Source: Dehalococcoidia bacterium
GTDB taxonomy: Bacteria; Chloroflexota; Dehalococcoidia; Dehalococcoidales; RBG-16-60-22
NCBI GenBank assembly: GCA_030615655.1
Contig: JAUWYU010000019.1
Location: 1-15,649 of the forward strand
Length of the DNA stretch: 15,649 bases
Direction of reading: 5' to 3'
Part shown: positions 7,610 to 15,086 of the stretch, piece after piece
Position numbering within the stretch: position 1 is the stretch's first letter
Layout: every line of letters starts with the position of its first letter
Notes under the pieces: generated by a model
Database searches by the model: none
What the model was told of the DNA's origin: nothing
What the model saw: the letters and a program-made list of their open reading frames with translations, nothing else
Program-made: the position numbers and the translations under genes

Positions 7610-9319
7610 ATGATGACCATATCCGGAGGAGAGTTACTTTTAGATTTATTTGAGAAATATGGAATCGAATACATCTTCTGTTCTCCGGGTACGGAATGGA
7701 CGGCGGTCTGGGAGGGGCTGGCAAAACGCTGGGGTGAAGGTGATAACTCCCTGAAATATATTAACTGCCGGCATGAGATTCTGGCCGTCAGCATGGCCAT
7801 GGGTTATGCCGAAACGACAGGCCGCCTGCCGGCCGTGCTTCTGCATGCCAGTGTCGGCCCTCTACACGCGGCCATGGCCATCCGAAATGTCTATGCTGCC
7901 CAGGTCCCGATGATAATTTTGAGCGGGGAAACCTATGAACACACTGGTGATGATGAGGTAAGAGCGCAGGGCTGGCACTGGCTCGGGCTGCTATCCGATA
8001 TCGGAGGCCCATCCGCTCTTGTGAGAAATTATGTCAAGTGGAGTAACGCGGTTAAATCAAGAGATAGCCTGGTGGATTGCGTTTATAGAGGCTGCCAGAT
8101 AGCCCAGACAGCCCCGCGAGGACCGATTTTTCTATCTATCCCCACGGAACTGTTACTGAAATCGCGCAAGGAAGAAAAAATCATCCGTCCCTATCCTGTG
8201 GCCGCAGTGTCCGAGCCACGCCCAAGCGACATGAAGGAAGTAGCCAAGCAGCTTATCCAGAGTCAGCAACCAATCATAATTGCCGAGCACGCCGGTAAAA
8301 AGCCCGGAGCTGTCAAAAAACTGACGGAGCTAGCGGAACTGCTGAGTATTCCGGTATTCGAATGCACTTTTCCCTACACCGCCAACTTCCCCAAGAACAA
8401 CCCGCTCTACATGGGCTATGACGCCTCAGAAGCCCTTCAGCACGCGGATACGGTGTTCGTGGTCAGCGGTACTACCCCCTGGTACCCCCCGTCAACCGGT
8501 CCGAGAAAGGATGCCAAGATAATACTGCTGGATGAAGGCCCTCTGCATGAGAGGCTACCATACTGGGGTTACCAGATTGATTTATCAATAACCGCTGATA
8601 TTGAGCCAGCACTGGCCGCCCTGGTTGACATCATCCGCGCTGATATCAGCCAGGAAAAGCAACCGGCGCCTCTCTACCGGGAAAGATTGGAGTACTGGCA
8701 GGCAAAGCATGAAAAGATGATGGCGCAATTGGAAACAGAGGCACTGGCCGTTAAAGAACAAAGACCAATTGCCTCCAGATGGTTCCTGCATCTGGCCAAG
8801 AAAATATTGCCCGCCGATGCCATCATCCTGGATGAGACCATACTTCACATGCGTTATGTTCGCCAGTACCTGGCTCAACCTGACCACTATATCAAGGCCG
8901 GTTATGGCGGCCTGGGAGTGGGAATGGGAGAAGCTGCTGGAGTGAAGCTCGCTTACCAGGACAGACCGGTTATCCTTATGGTCGGTGACGGAGCTTTTAA
9001 CTATAATCCTGTCCTGGCCGGACTGGGCCTCTGTCAGGAGTACAATCTGCCAATCTTTATTATCATATTCAATAATGGCGGCTATATGGCTATGAAATTG
9101 GGTTATAATATGCGGTATCCCGAAGGATGGGCTGTACGTCAGCAAACATATTTCGGTGTAGACATAGCTCCGGCACCGGACTATGTCAAAGTTGCGGAAG
9201 CCTTCGCTGCCTATGGCGAGAAGCTGGAAGAGCCTGAGGACATAGAACCAGCCTTAAAAAGGGGGCTGCAGCAAATAGCGCAGGGAAAAACCGCTCTGCT
9301 CGATGTAATCCTGACGTAA
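7610..9319 (+). CDS. Thiamine-diphosphate-dependent enzyme, acetolactate synthase / benzoylformate decarboxylase-like
   Basis: This 569-residue protein has the three-domain order of the pyruvate oxidase/AHAS family. The N-terminal PYR domain (about 1-170) carries the catalytic glutamate in CRHE (Glu56) and the following ASVGPLHAAMAI loop. A central Rossmann-like domain spans about 200-345. The C-terminal PP domain carries VGDGAFNYNP (Gly459-Asp460-Gly461) and IFNNGGYMAM (Asn488/489), the Mg-diphosphate site. Such enzymes decarboxylate 2-oxo acids or ligate the resulting acyl anion. The sequence is not a canonical IlvB, and no AHAS regulatory subunit lies next to it, so a catabolic or specialised 2-oxo acid role is more likely than branched-chain biosynthesis. 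The start is the first of two tandem ATGs, behind AAAGGAGG (7597-7604) at 5-nt spacing; the stop is TAA. The cupin upstream may be functionally linked. Confidence 0.88.
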   Translation: MMTISGGELLLDLFEKYGIEYIFCSPGTEWTAVWEGLAKRWGEGDNSLKYINCRHEILAVSMAMGYAETTGRLPAVLLHASVGPLHAAMAIRNVYAAQVPMIILSGETYEHTGDDEVRAQGWHWLGLLSDIGGPSALVRNYVKWSNAVKSRDSLVDCVYRGCQIAQTAPRGPIFLSIPTELLLKSRKEEKIIRPYPVAAVSEPRPSDMKEVAKQLIQSQQPIIIAEHAGKKPGAVKKLTELAELLSIPVFECTFPYTANFPKNNPLYMGYDASEALQHADTVFVVSGTTPWYPPSTGPRKDAKIILLDEGPLHERLPYWGYQIDLSITADIEPALAALVDIIRADISQEKQPAPLYRERLEYWQAKHEKMMAQLETEALAVKEQRPIASRWFLHLAKKILPADAIILDETILHMRYVRQYLAQPDHYIKAGYGGLGVGMGEAAGVKLAYQDRPVILMVGDGAFNYNPVLAGLGLCQEYNLPIFIIIFNNGGYMAMKLGYNMRYPEGWAVRQQTYFGVDIAPAPDYVKVAEAFAAYGEKLEEPEDIEPALKRGLQQIAQGKTALLDVILT

Positions 9320-9921
9320 TGGGGTAATAACAGACTACTTTTTGCCCCTGAGAAAATAACCTAACACTTTGTTCAATCCGAATTTTTATTCAAACCTTTA
9401 ATCAAACGGCATGGGCATTTACCACGGGTTAGCCCCCTTCTCTTTAGCTGAGAAGCCTTTATAGCCGTTAAGGAAAGCCTGCCCCAAAGATAGCCGCGCC
9501 CTAACTTAATGGAAAGTATGGTGGTCGGCACTGGACAAAGAGTAGACCTCATGGTAAGATAGTCATGTTACTTTAGGGGAAGGAGCGAGAAATCTTTCAT
9601 AAGGAGATGAGAGAGTGATCTGAAGCTGGTAAGTTGGCGCATTGTCTGGGGGCTAGTGGTCTCTCTATCTATGAATCTTGCCTCACCCTGTTGAGCCTTG
9701 TCTCTCCACAGATTAAGCAGTCCATCAGCAATAGGCTGGACCGTTTCATTAAGTATCACCTCCAAGCAATTCTTCTCTAAATCATTCAACCTGTATGTTC
9801 TACACACGATGCCCCTTGAATTCCCTTTTTTATTTTTCTAATTTTGCCCACATCTACACCTTAGATAGGGAACATATACGCCTTAAGCCCGGTCTTCCGC
9901 TATAGCAAAGGGGGAAGAAAT
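9320..9921. other. 602-bp intergenic region without a convincing gene
   Basis: No protein family, tRNA or riboswitch is recognisable here. Just after the enzyme stop, GGGGTAA and TTGCCCC could pair around a 14-nt loop but lack a U tract. A perfect 6-bp hairpin CTTCTC-7 nt-GAGAAG lies at 9437-9455, also without a U tract. A minus-strand frame at 9568-9807 (79 codons, GTG start, weak ribosome binding site) has no recognisable motif and is probably chance or decayed coding DNA. The stretch 9816-9844 is AT-rich, with a poor promoter match (TTGAAT, 17 bp, TAATTT) that could serve the downstream corrinoid genes. AAGGGGG (9908-9915) is the ribosome binding site of the next gene. Confidence 0.6.
9669..9749 (-). 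CDS. Speculative 26-residue small ORF with a strong Shine-Dalgarno sequence
   Basis: On the minus strand the sequence GGAGGTGAT (plus coordinates 9755-9763) matches nine consecutive bases of the anti-Shine-Dalgarno complement. It precedes an ATG (9747-9749) by 9 nt measured from GGAGG. The frame runs 26 codons to TAG at 9669-9671 and contains a C-x2-C pair (residues 11-14). Nothing is recognised in the peptide, and a match this good can arise by chance, so this is offered only as a candidate. Confidence 0.12.
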   Translation of the reverse strand: MKRSSLLLMDCLICGETRLNRVRQDS

Positions 9922-10593
9922 ATGTTAGCTGTAAGTAGCCAGATTAATATCGACAGGCAGCAAATATTAAGCCACATCGGTTATGGTGACGAATATGAAC
10001 CGTCGGCCCGTATAACCTCACTTGTCAATGACTACATAGAGAACTACCATGACCTGATTGCACCATCATATTCGTATACCTTCCGGGATATCGAATGGAT
10101 TAAGGGAAACCGTATCAGTATCGGCGATTCGATTATCCTGAGAAGCAAGGTCATCGCCAGGCTGCTGGAACGGTGCGAAATAATAGCCGTTTTTGCCCTG
10201 ACGATAGGCAACCACCTGGAGGATATGGTCACTCACCTGGCGGAGAACAGTCTGGTGCTCCAGGCGACAGTACTCGACGCCATAGGGTCAGGCGCTGCCG
10301 AAAAGCTGGCCAGTCACATTGAAGACAAGATAAAAAGGATAGCCAATGCCGGGGAACTTATGACCAGTCGGCGCTTCAGCCCCGGCTACTGCGACTGGGA
10401 AGTAAGTCAGCAGAAAATGGTATTCGACGCCCTGAACGGTGATGCGGCCGGTATTCACTTAACGGAAAGCCTGCTGATGATGCCGCGAAAATCAGTATCG
10501 GGTATCATCGGCATCGGCCTGCCCAATAAAGATATTGAGAATTACAACCCTTGTCCAACCTGTAAGAAAAAGGAGTGCCCGGGCAGGCGATAA
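9922..10593 (+). CDS. Stand-alone MetH activation-domain-like protein (corrinoid reactivation)
   Basis: This 223-residue protein resembles the C-terminal AdoMet-binding activation domain of cobalamin-dependent methionine synthase, as found as a separate protein in anaerobes such as Thermotoga. The key stretch is RRFSPGYCDWE at 150-160. Arg151 and Gly155-Tyr156 match the R-x3-G-Y pattern that contacts S-adenosylmethionine in E. coli MetH. The domain's role is reductive methylation of cob(II)alamin back to methylcobalamin. The C-terminus ends in CPTCKKKEC (Cys211, Cys214, Cys219), a possible metal or redox site not present in E. coli MetH. It starts at ATG 9922 behind AAGGGGG. MttB1 begins 13 bp after its stop, so it leads the methyltransferase run and probably reactivates those corrinoid proteins. 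A partner for a split MetH elsewhere in the genome is the main alternative. Confidence 0.78.
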   Translation: MLAVSSQINIDRQQILSHIGYGDEYEPSARITSLVNDYIENYHDLIAPSYSYTFRDIEWIKGNRISIGDSIILRSKVIARLLERCEIIAVFALTIGNHLEDMVTHLAENSLVLQATVLDAIGSGAAEKLASHIEDKIKRIANAGELMTSRRFSPGYCDWEVSQQKMVFDALNGDAAGIHLTESLLMMPRKSVSGIIGIGLPNKDIENYNPCPTCKKKECPGRR

Positions 10594-10606
10594 ATTATAT
10601 AAGAAT

Positions 10607-12046
10607 ATGATTCGAAAAGGACTGGCCGGGGGTAGTTATAAGCCCCTCACCCCCGAAGCCATATCCAAGATAAATGAGACGGCATTACGTATCATCGAGG
10701 AAATAGGCTGCGAAGTCAACTCCGATATTGCGCTGGCATCCATGGAAAAAGCCGGCGCTATTGTTAATAAAAAACAGCGGCGTGTGCGTCTATCCCCGCA
10801 AAAGGCGCTGGAACTCATAAGTAAAGCGCCGTCCGAAATCACACTCTGCGGCCAAGACGAGAAGCACGACATTCACCTGGGTGGAAACCGCGTGTATACC
10901 GGGACCGGCGGCACCGCTCTCTACATCTACGAGCCGCATACCGATCAGAGGCGACAGGCCACCCTGGATGACCTCAAGCGCATCGCCAGACTTGTCGACA
11001 ATCTGGACAATATCCATCTTTTCATGTTACCTACCTACCCCACTGAATTGCCGCTGGAGCAGGTAGATGTTAACCGCTTCTTTGCCGGGCTTGACAACAC
11101 CACCAAGCACATCATGGGAGGCGTTTACACCCATGATGGTGTACAGCAGGTAATACGGATGGCCAAGATAGTCGCCGGCTCGGCTGAGGCCCTCCGGCAG
11201 CGCCCTCTCATCTCCATGATAGCCTGCAGCATAAGCCCCTTCATCATTGACGGCGAATACGGTGACGTGATGGTTGCCATCGCCAAAAGCGGCGTCCCGC
11301 TGGTATGCCCTGCGGAACCATTGTGCGGAGCAACCTCACCGGTGACACTTGCCGGCAACCTGGTTGTCCAGACGGTAGACTCATTAATGGGAGTAATGTT
11401 AGCCCAGGCGGTTAACCCGGGGACACCGGTTATTTTCGGCTCGGTAGCCACCAGCACCGACCTCAGAGACCTCAAGTATATTGCCGGTTCGGTAGAGATG
11501 GGCCTGCTCAACGCTGCCGGCGCACAGATGGCCCAGTTTTACAAGCTGCCGTTCTACGCCACCGGCGGTATGACCGACTCCAAAGCACTGGATGCCCAGA
11601 GCGGCTACGAATCCTCTATTACCGGCCTTCTCTGTGCGCTTGCCGGTGCCAATTTCATACACGACGCCGCCGGCCTCATGGAATTTGCTCTGACCGCCTG
11701 CTATGAAAAATACGTGATTGACAACGAGATACTGGGCATGGTGATGAGGGCGGTTGAGGGCATTAGAGTGGATGATGAAACACTGGCCTTTGACATTATC
11801 AAGGAAGTCGGACCGGGCGGTAACTTTGTCACCGCCAAGCATACCCGGCGCTTCATGCGTCAGGAGCACTATCAACCCTCCCTGAGCGACCGGAACAGCC
11901 GTGAGGTCTGGGAAGCCAGGGGAAAGAAGACTACCTGGGAAATGGCTTCTGAAAAGGTACGAACGATTTTAGACAGCCATACCGGCGGCCTACCCGATAC
12001 AGTAAGGAGCCGGATATTATCAGAGATAAAAGGTATCGTGGACTGA
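10607..12046 (+). CDS. MttB-family methylamine:corrinoid methyltransferase 1 (pyrrolysine-independent)
   Basis: This is a cytoplasmic TIM-barrel methyltransferase of the trimethylamine methyltransferase superfamily (COG5598), 479 residues from ATG 10607. The frame is open further upstream, but that would overlap the preceding gene. Family landmarks are the N-terminal KPLTPEAISKINETALRIIE, LDNTTKHIMGG (about 162-172), PAEPLCGATSPVTLAGN, and TGGMTDSKALDAQSGYE from Thr319. There is no in-frame TAG, so it lacks pyrrolysine. Such members demethylate quaternary amines such as glycine betaine, proline betaine or carnitine, moving the methyl group to a partner corrinoid protein. The exact substrate cannot be assigned. 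The partner gene begins 17 bp downstream of its TGA stop. The ribosome binding site is weak, so translation may be coupled to the activation-domain gene 13 bp upstream. Confidence 0.9.
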   Translation: MIRKGLAGGSYKPLTPEAISKINETALRIIEEIGCEVNSDIALASMEKAGAIVNKKQRRVRLSPQKALELISKAPSEITLCGQDEKHDIHLGGNRVYTGTGGTALYIYEPHTDQRRQATLDDLKRIARLVDNLDNIHLFMLPTYPTELPLEQVDVNRFFAGLDNTTKHIMGGVYTHDGVQQVIRMAKIVAGSAEALRQRPLISMIACSISPFIIDGEYGDVMVAIAKSGVPLVCPAEPLCGATSPVTLAGNLVVQTVDSLMGVMLAQAVNPGTPVIFGSVATSTDLRDLKYIAGSVEMGLLNAAGAQMAQFYKLPFYATGGMTDSKALDAQSGYESSITGLLCALAGANFIHDAAGLMEFALTACYEKYVIDNEILGMVMRAVEGIRVDDETLAFDIIKEVGPGGNFVTAKHTRRFMRQEHYQPSLSDRNSREVWEARGKKTTWEMASEKVRTILDSHTGGLPDTVRSRILSEIKGIVD

Positions 12047-12063
12047 CATATTTGGAGAGAAAA

Positions 12064-12762
12064 ATGCCAGAAGACATAATAGATTTAATTCGCGAAAGTG
12101 TTATTCAGGGTAGAGTAACCAAGGATGATGAAGGTCTGGACGAAGATATGGTGGGCCAGCCAGGGATGAGTGAACTTATCGAGGAAGCCCTCATCTCAGG
12201 TGTAGATGCACAGGATATAATCAACCAGGGACTTACGGCGGCGATGAAGATTGTGGGCAAGAGGTTCGAAGCCGAAGAGTATTATATCCCCGACATGCTT
12301 GCCTCGGCTGAAGCGGTGGGAGTCGCCATGGAGATACTGGAACCCGAACTAACCAGGAGCGGCGTCAAGCCCAAGGGCAAGATAATTATCGCCACGGTAA
12401 AGGGAGACCTCCACGACATCGGCAAGAACATTGTATCGATACTGTTGCGGGGGGCTGGCTATATAGTCAAGGACCTGGGAAATGATATTGAAACTAAAGA
12501 TATTGTTAAAGCGGTCAAAAAAGAGAAGCCCGAGTTTCTCGGGCTATCAGCCCTGCTTACCAGCACCATGGTGAATATGGAGGATACTATTAAGGCGCTC
12601 ACGGAGAGCGGCCTCAGGGACAAGGTGAAGATAGTTATCGGCGGAGCACCTGTCTCGGAAGAGTACGCCGAGAGCATTGGTGCCGACGGCTACGGTGCTG
12701 ACGGTTTTCAAGCCGTAGCCGTGGTCGAAGCTCTGAACTCCGGTACGACTGGCAATAAGTAG
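12064..12762 (+). CDS. MttC/MtbC-like corrinoid protein 1
   Basis: This 232-residue methyl carrier has a helical cap domain (about 1-90, including YYIPDMLASAEAV) and a Rossmann B12-binding domain. GDLHDIGKN gives Asp115-x-His117-x2-Gly120, with His117 as the lower axial cobalt ligand. LSALLTSTM (about 161-169) and VIGGAPVS (191-198) complete the pocket for the dimethylbenzimidazole tail. It accepts a methyl group from the adjacent MttB and passes it to a tetrahydrofolate or coenzyme methyltransferase, none of which is in this window. The start is ATG 12064, with GGAGAG 4 nt before it; a TTG 12 bases upstream is in frame but lacks a site. The stop is TAG (12760-12762), used here as an ordinary stop codon. 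It aligns without gaps to the second corrinoid protein. Confidence 0.92.
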   Translation: MPEDIIDLIRESVIQGRVTKDDEGLDEDMVGQPGMSELIEEALISGVDAQDIINQGLTAAMKIVGKRFEAEEYYIPDMLASAEAVGVAMEILEPELTRSGVKPKGKIIIATVKGDLHDIGKNIVSILLRGAGYIVKDLGNDIETKDIVKAVKKEKPEFLGLSALLTSTMVNMEDTIKALTESGLRDKVKIVIGGAPVSEEYAESIGADGYGADGFQAVAVVEALNSGTTGNK

Positions 12763-12807
12763 AGATTTCTGACCGACACAGCTGCTGATTGAACGAGGAG
12801 AAACCAG

Positions 12808-14349
12808 GTGCCCAGAGAAGGAATTCTAGTTAATAATCCTGTAGAAAGACTATCCAGCGAGCAGGTCCGGCAAATTCATAAAGCCTCCATGGAGATACTG
12901 AAAGACCCGGGCCTCCTGTGCTTTAATAAAAGGGCTGCCGAGATATTTCAAAGTAACGGCGCCGGGGTAGCCAGTATTTCCGGCAGTGATATCCCCTGCT
13001 GGCATGTGAAGATTCCGGAGAAACTCGTTGCCGACGCTCTTGATAGTGCCCCCAAGACAGTCAAACTGGGGGCCAGAAATCCGGATAATGCCCTGGTAAT
13101 GAAGGGTAATGAAGCACGGGTATATTACATTACCGGCTCGGAAACGAATACCTGGCTGGATGTCGATTTTTCAACCTATGCTAATAAGTCTGACCCCACC
13201 AAAGAGATTAAAGTACCCGAATTTCTGCCGCGACGAGGAACCGTCGCTGACCTGTGCGACTCGGCACATGTCTGTGAGCATCTGGAAACTGTCGATGGGT
13301 ATATACGGACAGTCAACATTCAGGATAAAGATATTACCGAAGACAATAAAGACGTCAATAAATTCTTTGCCTGCCTGAATAACACCACCAAACACGTCAT
13401 GTCCGGGTTGACCAGCCTGAAACAGCTGGACAACGTGGTAAAAATGGCCGAGCTCATTGCGGGTAGCCAGGACAAGCTCAAGGAGAATCCTATCATCTCA
13501 TTCATTACCTGCCTGGTCAAGAGTCCTCTGCAATTCGTTGACGATACCACAGAGACCTTCATGGAGATATGCCAGAGAGGACTGCCCGTTGTCGTTTCCT
13601 CCGCACCACAGGCCGGAACCACAGCACCAATGAAGGAAGCCGGTATTATAGCTCAAATAAATGCCGAAGTCCTGGCAGGCATAACCCTCGGCCAGCTGGT
13701 GAATAAGGGGACACCTGTACTCTACGGGAGCGTACCGGTAAGAGCCCGGATGGACACTCTCGGCGATTCCTACAGTGCGGTGGAGACCAGCCAGTACAAT
13801 ATCGACTGCGTGCAAATGGCAAGATTCTACAAAATACCCAACTATTCCACCTCGGGTGTCTGCGATACCAAGATACCCGGCCAGCAGTCATCGATAGAGA
13901 GACTGTTCTCGGACATCGTGGTCACCTTAAGCGGCCCGCAATACCTGCACTGTGCCTTCGGTCTCCTCGATGGCAATTCCGTGTTCTGTCTGCTTCAGGC
14001 TGTCCTAGATGATACGCATTTCCAGAGGGTCAAGTTTTTCCTGAAATCTCCACTGATTAACGAACAGGAGCTTACCGAAATTAAGAAACAAATAAAAGAC
14101 GTAGTGGCAACACCGCAAAAAATGTTCATTAACTATATCCGGCAGGTCATGCGAACCGGAGAAATCTCACCGCCTTATCCATTTGAGAGCGACGATGATA
14201 GCGATAATGTATTCTCCTTAGCCTATGAACGACTGCAGGAGCTTCTGGCCAAGCCTGTAGAGCATATAGACCCGGACACCACCGCCAGGATATTCCAGGA
14301 TATTCCAGGCCTGCTGCCCAGGCTTAATGTATACCAAGAGGGAAGATAG
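12808..14349 (+). CDS. MttB-family methyltransferase 2, divergent
   Basis: This second methyltransferase of the MttB superfamily has 513 residues and starts at GTG 12808, preceded by GAGGAG at 7-nt spacing. Shared landmarks are LNNTTKHVMSG (about 190-200), SAPQAGTTAPMKEAG and GTPVLYGSVPV. It departs from MttB1 in two places. It carries a longer segment at about 115-185, between the first barrel strands and the NNTTKH motif. The motif that reads TGGMTDSK in MttB1 reads TSGVCDTK here (348-355), followed by an unrelated sequence and a rebuilt C-terminal 100 residues. It has no in-frame TAG before its own TAG stop (14347-14349), and reading through that stop would meet TGA two codons later. A different substrate from MttB1, or a non-methyltransferase role within the fold, is plausible. 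Corrinoid protein 2 starts 2 bp after its stop. Confidence 0.85.
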   Translation: MPREGILVNNPVERLSSEQVRQIHKASMEILKDPGLLCFNKRAAEIFQSNGAGVASISGSDIPCWHVKIPEKLVADALDSAPKTVKLGARNPDNALVMKGNEARVYYITGSETNTWLDVDFSTYANKSDPTKEIKVPEFLPRRGTVADLCDSAHVCEHLETVDGYIRTVNIQDKDITEDNKDVNKFFACLNNTTKHVMSGLTSLKQLDNVVKMAELIAGSQDKLKENPIISFITCLVKSPLQFVDDTTETFMEICQRGLPVVVSSAPQAGTTAPMKEAGIIAQINAEVLAGITLGQLVNKGTPVLYGSVPVRARMDTLGDSYSAVETSQYNIDCVQMARFYKIPNYSTSGVCDTKIPGQQSSIERLFSDIVVTLSGPQYLHCAFGLLDGNSVFCLLQAVLDDTHFQRVKFFLKSPLINEQELTEIKKQIKDVVATPQKMFINYIRQVMRTGEISPPYPFESDDDSDNVFSLAYERLQELLAKPVEHIDPDTTARIFQDIPGLLPRLNVYQEGR

Positions 14350-14351
14350 CC

Positions 14352-15035
14352 ATGAGTGAAGACCTCATAAACATGATAAAGGAAAATGTTATTCAGGGAA
14401 GAAAGACCCGGGATGATATAGGTATTGACGAATCATTATCGGGTACACCGGGTGTGGTAGAGCTGACGGAGTCGGCCCTGGTCAACAACATCTCGCCGGA
14501 GGTGATTATTGCTCAAGCTCTAACCGCAGGCATGCGGGTTGTAGGGGAGAAGTTCTCCACCAAGGAATACTTCATACCGGATATGCTCGCCTCCGCCGAT
14601 GCTGTAGGCGCCGCCATGGACATACTGAACCCGCTCCTCGAGGCCTCGAACGTGGAAACGAAGGGGAAATTCGTCATAGCCACGGTTAAAGGGGACATTC
14701 ACGATATTGGCAAGAATATTGTGGCTATCCTGCTCAAGGGCGCCGGATATGAGGTTAACGACCTGGGCATAGATGTACCGGAGGACAAGATTGTCAGCGT
14801 GGTCAGGGAAGAGCAGCCTGATTACCTCGGTCTCTCGGCCCTGCTGACCACGACCATGGTGGAAATGGGCGTGGTCATCAAGGCGCTGGAGGAGAACAGC
14901 CTCAGGGACAAGGTTAAGGTTCTTATCGGGGGAGCGGCTGTCTCCGATGATTATGCCAAGGAAATTGGCGCCGATGCCTTCTGCGCCGATGGTTTCCAGG
15001 CCATCAAGGTGCTTGAGGCATTCGAGACGGCATAA
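14352..15035 (+). CDS. MttC/MtbC-like corrinoid protein 2
   Basis: This 227-residue corrinoid methyl carrier is a paralogue of the protein encoded at 12064-12762. The two align end to end with no gap, and by eye more than half the positions are identical. GDIHDIGKN places the cobalt-ligating His at residue 117, with Asp115 and Gly120, exactly as in the first copy. YFIPDMLASADAV marks the cap domain, LSALLTTTM and LIGGAAVS the tail pocket. The start is ATG 14352, two bases after the TAG of MttB2, with the purine-rich GAGGGAAG inside the end of that gene, so translation is probably coupled. This makes MttB2 its natural partner. The stop is TAA. The next gene begins 51 bp later. Confidence 0.92.
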   Translation: MSEDLINMIKENVIQGRKTRDDIGIDESLSGTPGVVELTESALVNNISPEVIIAQALTAGMRVVGEKFSTKEYFIPDMLASADAVGAAMDILNPLLEASNVETKGKFVIATVKGDIHDIGKNIVAILLKGAGYEVNDLGIDVPEDKIVSVVREEQPDYLGLSALLTTTMVEMGVVIKALEENSLRDKVKVLIGGAAVSDDYAKEIGADAFCADGFQAIKVLEAFETA

Positions 15036-15086
15036 GCAACATATCCACACCTCCACACCAGCGATTCCAAGCAAGGGAGTGACACT

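Noticed and set aside
9437..9455. Hairpin CTTCTC/GAGAAG as an intrinsic terminator
   Set aside because: The stem is only 6 bp and no U-rich tract follows on either strand, so it does not meet the usual terminator pattern.
9320..9560. tRNA gene in the gap after the thiamine-diphosphate enzyme
   Set aside because: A GTTCAATCC segment looks like a T-loop at first glance, but no matching acceptor stem, anticodon arm or D arm could be drawn around it.
9568..9807. 79-codon minus-strand open frame as a real gene
   Set aside because: GTG start with only a weak purine run, no recognisable motif, and no operon context. It is described under the intergenic entry.
9320..9921. Cobalamin riboswitch or other structured leader ahead of the corrinoid gene run
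   Set aside because: Isolated fragments such as GGCACTGG (near 9529) and ATAGGGAA (near 9866) resemble pieces of the B12 riboswitch, but they are out of order, too far apart, and the remaining conserved boxes are missing.
10607..14349. Possible pyrrolysine (amber) decoding in the two MttB genes
   Set aside because: Neither gene has an in-frame TAG before its end and both are full length. TAG also ends several other genes here (2227, 3169, 12760), and reading through the MttB2 TAG would stop two codons later at TGA. These are pyrrolysine-independent family members.
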